A stretch of DNA of 64,000 bases from Limonium bicolor. Taxonomy: Eukaryota; Streptophyta; Magnoliopsida; Caryophyllales; Plumbaginaceae. Under the pieces are notes generated by a model that saw only the letters and a program-made list of their open reading frames with translations, was not told where the DNA came from and made no database searches. The translations under genes and the position numbers were made by a program. The DNA lies in contig CM041778.1 in the NCBI GenBank assembly GCA_023374045.1, forward strand, positions 287,099,533 through 287,163,532, in the 5' to 3' direction. Of the stretch, positions 56,684 to 64,000 are shown piece by piece; position 1 is the stretch's first letter; each line of letters begins with the position of its first letter.

Positions 56684-59612
56684 GGTTATTTTTTTTGTAA
56701 ATTCCGAACAACCCTTGTGCTATTCTATAGTTGCCATTTGGCCCTATTTATAACATATAGTTCACCATATCATTAAAACTATATTTTATACACATAACTT
56801 ATTAAATTCTCTTAATAATTCTAAAAATCACCAAATTCCACCAAAGGGTTATAAATATCCTTATTAACCCATATACTTTCAATATTTACCATTCCACCAT
56901 CTATTTTTCTCCAAAGTGTCATAATGACATTATAACTATATATTATACATATATAGTTCATTTTAAATTCCAAAATCCACCAAATAAATTCCTAAAAATT
57001 CCTAATAGCCCATGGGTGTTTAAAATACCATTGTACACCCTTTATTTTCGGTAATAACATATTTACCACATATGTTATAAAAATATTACCTTAAGATACT
57101 TATCTTATTATAACACCTTAAATAAGTTATTTAACTTATCTAATTTGGTCAAAACCTATCATATGGTCAAGGTTGACCACCTTAATATTTCCTTGACCAC
57201 CAATTCCTTATAATTACGGTTTGCACCCAAACTTTCTAGAAATCACCATTTAACCCCAAAACTTTATAAAATCTTATAAACTTTATTTTAACTCCTTTTT
57301 ACCTCTAATTTTCGGCCTTATTATTCTAAAGCCTTTAAATTTAATTTAATTACACCTAATACCCCATTTATTTTCGGTAATGCATTTATACTACTTAAAC
57401 TTAATTAAAAGCTTGTAAATGCATAAATAAAATGGCCTAAAATACATGGCCTTATTACAAACATTGTCTTGCAAAATAAATTACACATAAATGTCCCAAA
57501 TACATATAAATTTTCGGCCTCACCATATATTCTTCATTTATTTACCAAACTTCCACATAATGTCTTAAATTTGACAATTATGCTTGTTTAATTAGTTATA
57601 AAATTTATTAAACCATTCCTTAAACATTTTAAGGTCAAATAAGACCTTATTATTCTTCTTCACTCACGGCAATAGTATTAGAATTAGCTTAGAACATTTT
57701 TAACTTAGCAAAGTTAATGTTTAAGTGATTTATACCTTGATTTAGCTTAGGTAATCCTTGTTTGAGTTCGCCACCTTAAGGAGAAATTCTCCACAGCTTG
57801 TTTTACATGTTTTCAACAGAAACCAAGGCCTAGTTAGTCTCCAAGAAAGATCTAACCATAAGAAGTAATTTAATGTAAGATTTAAGGCAAAAATCACCTT
57901 AAGAATGCAAGGAGAGTTCAAGATGGTTTCAACCTGAATCAAACACACCACAAGGTGTTAGATCCACCATATTGACATAGGAAATAGCTAGATCTCAACA
58001 AGCTACCTTGTTATTAGGTTTTACCTTGGAAAAATGCCTTAAAAGAGGGTATTTCCTTTGGATCTCGGCCATCCTTGCTCCAAATGGATAACCAACAGAT
58101 TCCACATGAAAAGTAGAAGAAGATGAGGCTATGACAAAAGTTTCACAGCCGAACTTGAAGGGAATCAAAAGATATGAGCTTAAAGCACATTTTTACCTTA
58201 AATGGTCAAGACTTGAACTTTCCTCCTTAGATCTGGTTATGTACGAAACCAATACTTCCTTTAACCTCCAAATCACTCTACATAGATGTATAGAAAAGGT
58301 TGGAGTGCAGATCAATGGAAAAAGGAAAGAAAGATGAAGAAAATGGGCATTTTTATGCCTTAGGAGCTTACCTAGAGCTTGAGCTCTCATCAATGGAGCT
58401 TGGGAACCTTACCTACGGTGGAGGGGAGCCAAAGGGAGAGTTTGGCAGTGAGCTCCACGTTTGGAATGGAGCTAATGAGAGAAATGACCTAGTTTTTCCT
58501 TAAAACACATTTTTTTGCATTTTTTTATGTTTTAAGTGACTTGATGACTCATCACCAATTGATTGGTGTTGAATAATTGAAGAGGAATCGGTGGAGACAA
58601 GAAGAGGGGGCAGCCGTCCTTGATTGGGAAGGTAGGGTATGATTGATTCAAATTTGAATCAAAAATGAGATAATAATGTGACTTTTAGCAAAAGTGAAAG
58701 GTGACTCATCTTGCCTTGTCTTGTACTGCTTGGGAGCCACGAAATACAAGGGGAAAGAGGAGCAAATGGAGGCTCCAAATCGGCTGGCTCACATGGGGTA
58801 AGGTAAGTGGAGCCCACCTTTTTGTTTTATAAGGTAAAGTTTACTTTTTTGTTATTTTATGCAAAAGTAAGGGACTATATTTAATTGTCACATGTCTCTT
58901 GTCTCTTGGTCTGTTAAGAGACTTAATTATCTGATTTTATGTAGTCCATTTCGTGGTCAATGGTCAACATTGACCAACTTAGTCAATGTTGACCCAAACG
59001 GGCCCCACATTAGGGTTTTATTAATATTTTAATATTAATTTTGTAAAAATTCGTAAATTTCTGAAATTAAATTCCTAATATCATATAATATGATATTTTA
59101 TTATATTAAAGGTATTTATAACCTTTTAGCTCATTTAAAACCAATTTAGAAGGCGATTACACAAAAACGTGCTTTAAGGAGTTTTAGTGCACATTTTGTG
59201 TCGCCAAGTGTTTCTGAGCTTGGTTTTCTTTGAAAACGGTCTTGTTGTGTTCCTTACATGATATTTGATCATGTAACTCAATTTTATATCATTTAGAGGT
59301 CATTAGACCTTTAAGGTTTCTTAGAGCACATTTTTGCCCTTTTTGACCTTGAAGCATGAAAGTGCTTGTTCTTTGTGTTGGAGTGTTGCCCAACAATTAT
59401 AATATGTTTAGTAATGTGTTAATATGCTTAGGATAAATGTTTGGGTCCTACATAGTTCATTTGGGTATTTATTTACCCTTAACAGTCAAAGGGTGCAACA
59501 TCTTGTTTTGTGTTGACCACTGTTGTTCTCAGTTGATTTTCTAAGGCATGTTTAGGCCTTAATTAATGTGATTAGATATTTAATCCATGTTTAATAAGTT
59601 TGGGGTATTTCA
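56684..59612 (-). repeat. H2 3' LTR, proximal part
   Basis: It is AT-rich and ends GGGGTATTTCA at 59612. An inverted repeat GGTCAACATTGA...TCAATGTTGACC lies at 58962-58994. A hairpin-like AAACGTGCTTTAAGG segment near 59168 corresponds to the 5'-proximal hairpin of S1. The short frames (57742-57951, 58131-58503) show no recognisable protein. Confidence 0.8.
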
Positions 59613-59629
59613 GTCTACCCCCCTTAAAA
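59613..59629 (-). other. Polypurine tract of H2
   Basis: On the minus strand, TTTTAAGGGGGGTAGAC abuts the LTR start TGAAATACCCC. Confidence 0.85.
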
Positions 59630-62594
59630 AGACTTCGTCCCGAAGTCTCTCAATCAAATAGGTAAGTATATAAATGTATAACTACCCATTATTCCCATAA
59701 TGTCTATCTATGTGATATATCATTTACACACATCGTATTGCGCTCATACAGCACATAGCCATCACGTTGTGGCGTTAGTTCAATCATATATGGATATAGG
59801 TGATCCATCAGCATCATCATTTCCTATCAGTTCTACAAGTCCTGACAACCTTCCTGAGGTGTCCATAACATTCCATTGTTCCACATTCCATATCTAATGA
59901 TTCATCTCGTATCTAGGCGATACCATATGTAATCATTCTATAAAGCAATATGAATACATATCACAAATAGCATAAGAAAAGTGTTACACACCTGGTGTAA
60001 ACACAACAGTCATACAGGTATCTCGTAAGATACATACATACAAGTGCACATCACACACAAACAAACCAAACAACGCACGCCCCGCGTACCAACCATAACC
60101 ATCAAAACCAGTTCACTGTATGCTATGCATACTAAATAATTCACATACTAACCAAACAAACCTCGTATGCCCCGCACACCACCAATTCTTTGTATGCAAT
60201 GCATACTAAACAAACAAAACTTAGTGCACACATGTGCACAGCCAAGAGGCTCTACCCCCCTTAAAAAGGGTTATGCCCCCGTACCCCACAAGTATACAAT
60301 AGCCGCTCAACAAGGAGCACTGGATACTTGGCTCTCAAAGAGTTCTTCAACTCGTGGATTATCCTCATATCAGAGAGACGGGTATGATTCTAGCCCCTCA
60401 GGGCTCCACAATGCATAAGGGGTGAGGCACTGATCTATTTGTGCTCTCTCCCAAGTTTATTCTTATGGACCCACTCGCTCCGTATGAGGTGCAGACCCAT
60501 GAACATATGCTCAATTTGCCTCTTTTTTTGCTGTGAATCCACTCATTTGGATCACTAGCATACATGCGTGTGTCTTCTCTCACTGACATTCAGTTGAGGT
60601 ATACTATGACATTGGCCATTGTTAGTACTTAGTGCTTTTGCACTTGTCTTTGTAATACTAAGACGTACCAGCCTAAATGTCCACAACGATGATGTTTGTC
60701 ATCCATGTCTCCTGGTGGTTTTGCTCCGGAGTAACACACTGTTATAGTTCTTTTTTTTTTACACACTCGTGTTGATATCCACTTTATCTATCTGCGTTCC
60801 CGCTAGATTAATAACTGCACGAGTGCAATACCAAAACACTCAGTCATACAGAGTGCAGAGGTGTAAACGCTCAACAGCTAATATCCAATGAGTCAAACAG
60901 AAAAGATGTGCGAATTATCCTGTGAGTGGTACATTCCAAATCCACTGTTCCTTGCTTAAGGTATCTGCTATTATATAGCTTTGTCTTTTCTCCTCGCGTG
61001 GTCACGCGTTTATATCCATATCATCTGGTAGATTTCTTCTGGATTGTAAGAATTTACTCGATCCTTATGAGGATTCTACATATTATCCGTCCATAACGGG
61101 TTTTCTTGTTTCTTTTTTTTTTTGGGTTCCCATCCTTGAACTGTTTCCTTGTCTTCCCTGTATACTGTCCATTGTTCTCTGTTGAAGGTTCTTTTTTTTT
61201 TAGCCCGTTGGTTTAACTGCGGCTCTTCTCGTCCATCTTCGAGGTAATCCGTCTTACTATCCGTAGAATGGAGTTGACTACTTCTCGTGTTCCTAACACT
61301 ACTTGTCTACTTGCATGGGGTACCGTACTGATACATTACTACTTACCCGACTAACTTATAAATAAGTCTGTCAGGCCCACATGCTCCTAACGGAGTGCGG
61401 TCGTCCCATGTCTCGTTTAGTAAACTGGTAATGTCTGTCACACGGTTGTTGTGAAGTATTCTGTTGTCAATCTCCCTCTGATGGATATCCTTTTTTTTCT
61501 TTTTTTTTCTCTTCCTCTTCTGCTTTCTTCTTTTTTTTTTGTTTTTCTTCTTTTTGCTTGCTTCTTTTTTTGTAATAGTTCATGTTATCAGTTATCCTGT
61601 AATGAGTGATATTGCCTTTGTGGCAACCGTGGTAACTTGTATCATAGACTAGTATTATTCAACTCGGTGTAAGTAAAATTCGTGCTATATTAGCAAACTT
61701 GTTTCTCCTCTTTTTTTTCTCATTGAGTACAACACATTTTCCTTTTTCTCCCTGTTTTTTTTTTATCAAATCTCATCCATAGTTCATATATGTCCCCTCA
61801 TCCATGTAATTGGATGCATTGCAGATTGCATAATAGTTTGAGCAACTTGGCTCTTCACTTCCAAACCATCCTCACTGACGGTGGTGCATCTACAAAGGGT
61901 ATGTTTGTCCATAAGGACTAAACATTTATCACTAGTAGTGATTAGTATTCAATCCGGGTATACATTGATGGTATTTGGCTATAAGCCCTGTCTGAAAATC
62001 CCCAAATAATTAAACTGGTGTGGTTTACAATCACAGTGGTTGTATAGTTTCCCCCAGTTGCAGTGGTTGGACTAACTGTCCTTCCATAGTTGCATAAGTT
62101 TCTAATCTCAGGGTTTGTATGAAAAAGTTTGAAAGAAAACATTTTTTTATATACACATAATAAAAGACTAAAAAGTAGTAACTGTTGCAGTTGCTGTTAC
62201 TGTTGTGTTGCTGTCGTTGCACTTGCTGTAGCAAGTGCGCAAGGCAGGTGGAAATTTCAGTGGTTTACTTGTCATAGCGCTTGCAATAGCAAGTGCGCCA
62301 TGCAGGTGGAAATTCTGGTTCAGTAATTCCCGGACTCATTGACTCTATGTCATTTGAGTATTGGCTACATGATAATGTAATCTTAAACATCCTATTCATA
62401 TATATGTCCGTCAAGGTTTAAAGCTTATAGGTACTGAGTACACACAACTAATCTCAAAGTCTTACACAAAAGGCGAGTGGTCAATGACACACTCCCACGT
62501 TCTTATAACATAGCTCCTTCTAACATCCAAAGTAAGCACACAACATAGTAAGTAAACAAAGTCTTCCACCAGCGGTCTCATGGAGTTAGGGGAC
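59630..62594 (-). other. Non-coding interior of H2
   Basis: I find no pol motifs in 3 kb. Several blocks are related to the D1 interior. It contains a second PPT-like sequence (60250-60267), long T/C tracts (61488-61575), and a duplicated hairpin unit GCACTTGC-tgta-GCAAGTGC (62219-62238, and near 62279-62298). Confidence 0.75.
60250..60267 (-). other. Internal copy of the H2 polypurine tract
   Basis: CTCTACCCCCCTTAAAAA here matches the 3' PPT at 59614-59629 (TCTACCCCCCTTAAAAAG shared exactly). D1 has a degenerate version (CTCTACCACCCTTAAAAG) near 31914. Confidence 0.75.
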
Positions 62595-62872
62595 TCATGC
62601 CCTATCTACTCTCTTGCCCTTCAGGGCTCCAGCATCAGTAGATGTCTGGCCATCCTGACTGCCTCGTGGTACTCCAGATCCTCCAGCTGAGGTCTTCTGA
62701 GTATTTTTTTGTGGCCTGTAGTTACGGCTCTCTGGGTTCATCCAGCATTCGAATTCCCTATGGCCTCCTTTGTGGTAGCACCGACATTCGACTTTGCGGC
62801 CTTCGTAGTCGACCCCTGGGTGGTCCTTCCCACAACGCTTATAGTAAAAATGGCGCTGGGGCTGTCCGGTGC

Positions 62873-62958
62873 CTGATGATTGTATTAAAGTGTAAGTTAA
62901 TAATTGTTGATATAAAGGTTAAGGTTATAGTTGAATTTTAAGAGGTAGGTGCTCTCAC
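62873..62958 (-). other. Predicted intron 3 of H2 gag (86 bp)
   Basis: The donor is AAGG|GTGAGA and the acceptor CATCAG|GCACC. It is AT-rich, with stops in frame. Splicing joins a split Gly codon. Confidence 0.65.
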
Positions 62959-63077
62959 CCTTAGGAGGTGCAGATCTTAGAGGCTTAGCATCAATAGCTG
63001 GGCCGGTCAACTGAAGGACGGGCTCTTTGCCTTGCTTTCCCTTGTGACCTTGTTGCCCTTTCTTTTGGAAAAACTTC

Positions 63078-63152
63078 CTGTTTAAATGTTTCGGGTCAGT
63101 ATTTATAAGATATTTAGTATGGTAAACAATTTAGAGTGGGATAAGTCCTTAC
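63078..63152 (-). other. Predicted intron 2 of H2 gag (75 bp)
   Basis: The donor is GAAA|GTAAGG and the acceptor TTAAACAG|GAAG. A CTGAC branch-like motif lies about 20 bases before the acceptor. Splicing joins a split Lys codon. Confidence 0.7.
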
Positions 63153-63292
63153 TTTCCCTTCTTCTGGCCTTCGCCTGGAGATGCTCCTCCACCCTCAGAC
63201 TCTCCTTCAGGGTTCTTCCTTTTCTTTGCCCCTAGAGTCTCTTCCCGAGTCTGGAGCTTTAGCTCCGTCCTCGAGGCAGCCTCATAACACTC

Positions 63293-63372
63293 CTGGAATC
63301 TCCTTGGTAAGTTCTCACAAAGTTAATTGGTAGTGTAGTAAGTAAAGAATCTTATGGCTTTCATGTTGGTAC
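63293..63372 (-). other. Predicted intron 1 of H2 gag (80 bp)
   Basis: The donor is CCAA|GTACCA and the acceptor TTCCAG|GAGTGT. It sits after the same Gln codon as the 82-bp H1 intron, in phase 0. Confidence 0.72.
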
Positions 63373-64000
63373 TTGGATGGTAGTGTAGAGGGTAGCACAC
63401 ATCGCCATCTGAATGCGAAATAATAGTCCTCCCCGGAACTTCTCGACCTTCACGGTCTCTGAGTAATCCACGCCGGGAATGAAGTCCAGCTGACCAATGA
63501 ATCGAGCGTAATACTCATCCACGGTCAGACCTCCTTGGATCAGTGTCTCTGACTCCTGGCGCTTCTTCTGTTTGAGATGTGCTGGGTAGTACTTCCCTCT
63601 CAGCAACTCGACAAAGGCAGCCTACGAAAAGTCAGGCGTAACTAGGTGATGGTCCTTGACCAACCTCCACCAAGTGCTGGCTGCATCCTTCAGATGGAAA
63701 GCAGCAATGGCGACCTTCTTGTCGTCTGGTACTTGTAAAGCTTCATAGGCCTTCTCATGTTCAACGATGTAACGTTTCAAAGCTACGGGGTCTGGTTCCC
63801 CAGAATATGTAGGTGGTCGGGTCTCTGTAACTGACTTTAGCCAGTTCGTTTCCCTGGGCTGTGGCGGGTGGGCTGGTGTTCCTCCTATCTAAGTACCCAG
63901 CTGTGTAAGAATGGCTACAACCGTCTCAGCAACTCCTGGAATGCCGGGGTCACCGCCTCCACCTCTACCAGTACCACGCCCTCTAGTACCACTAGACATC

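Larger units (their letters stand above)
62595..63999 (-). pseudogene. gag: Gag of H2: four exons, two premature stops
   Basis: The ATG at 63999 starts an Arg/Gly-rich N-terminus like that of H1. Exon 1 (63999-63373, 209 codons) is the retrotransposon Gag core, with LKDAASTWWRLV and LLRGKYYPAHLKQKK. It has two in-frame TAG codons, at 63891-63889 (codon 37) and 63624-63622 (codon 126, a Trp in H1). Exon 2 is 63292-63153, exon 3 is 63077-62959, and exon 4 is 62872-62595. Joining them keeps one frame to the TGA at 62597-62595. Exon 4 holds a zinc-knuckle relic (CGKDHPG and CYHKGGHREFEC) with some Cys changed to Tyr. Pol does not follow. Splicing is inferred from sequence only. Confidence 0.78.
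49918..64000 (-). mobile_element. H2: giant-LTR, gag-only element (incomplete at window end)
   Basis: On the minus strand the 3' LTR is 59612-49918 (interrupted by S2), the PPT 59629-59613, the non-coding interior 62594-59630, and the gag 63999-62595. The 5' LTR and PBS lie beyond 64000. No pol lies between gag and PPT, so the element is non-autonomous as seen. The PPT and terminal sequences match D1, and the Gag is related to H1. Confidence 0.85.

Overview
The window looks like a flowering-plant, probably eudicot, nuclear repeat block. I see no convincing host gene, rRNA, tRNA or CRISPR array. Almost every base can be assigned to nested LTR retrotransposons, using TG...CA termini, 5-bp target-site duplications (TSDs), primer-binding sites (PBS), polypurine tracts (PPT) and gag/pol homology. 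The species cannot be named from the sequence.

Region 1 (1-24417, + strand) is an Athila-type Ty3/gypsy array arranged LTR-internal-LTR-internal-LTR. The two internal copies, A and B, are near-identical but broken. Both have a tRNA-Asp-type PBS and a gag, protease, RT, RNase H and integrase, plus a 2.1-kb structured 3' non-coding region. The shared middle LTR carries a 4.6-kb solo LTR (S1, 8599-13220, TSD TGAAG) of a second, giant-LTR family.

Region 2 (24418-43418, - strand) is H1, a truncated giant-LTR element. It has a gag with a small intron, a tRNA-iMet-type PBS and a ~4-kb LTR. That LTR is split by D1 (26594-40438, TSD GGTTG), a 13.8-kb LARD-like element with 4.1-4.2-kb LTRs and a 5.5-kb interior in which I find no coding capacity.

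Region 3 is a short unassigned spacer (43419-43832), followed by element C (43833 to beyond 49917, + strand). C is non-autonomous. It shares its PBS, LTR ends and 3' non-coding structures with the Athila-type copies but carries a single unrelated ORF and no pol.

Region 4 (49918 to the window end, - strand) is H2, a giant-LTR element inserted in C's 3' LTR. Its ~5.6-kb LTR contains another solo LTR (S2, 52610-56678, TSD CCTAT). Its interior has a 3-kb non-coding stretch related to that of D1, then a gag-only gene in four exons.

The most interesting signals are: (i) a retrotransposon gag with GT-AG introns whose first intron is at the same codon and nearly the same length in H1 and H2; (ii) arrays of CpG-rich inverted repeats (TCCGG, GGTCGG and GGTCCGGG themes) in nearly every element family, with arms that change together; (iii) an interleaved A-B-A'-B' inverted repeat upstream of the likely TATA box in the Athila-type LTR; (iv) hairpins with paired substitutions shared by the autonomous and non-autonomous Athila-type elements, suggesting trans-mobilisation; and (v) a second PPT copy inside H2. 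Structures were read by eye, and no alignment, folding or database search was run.
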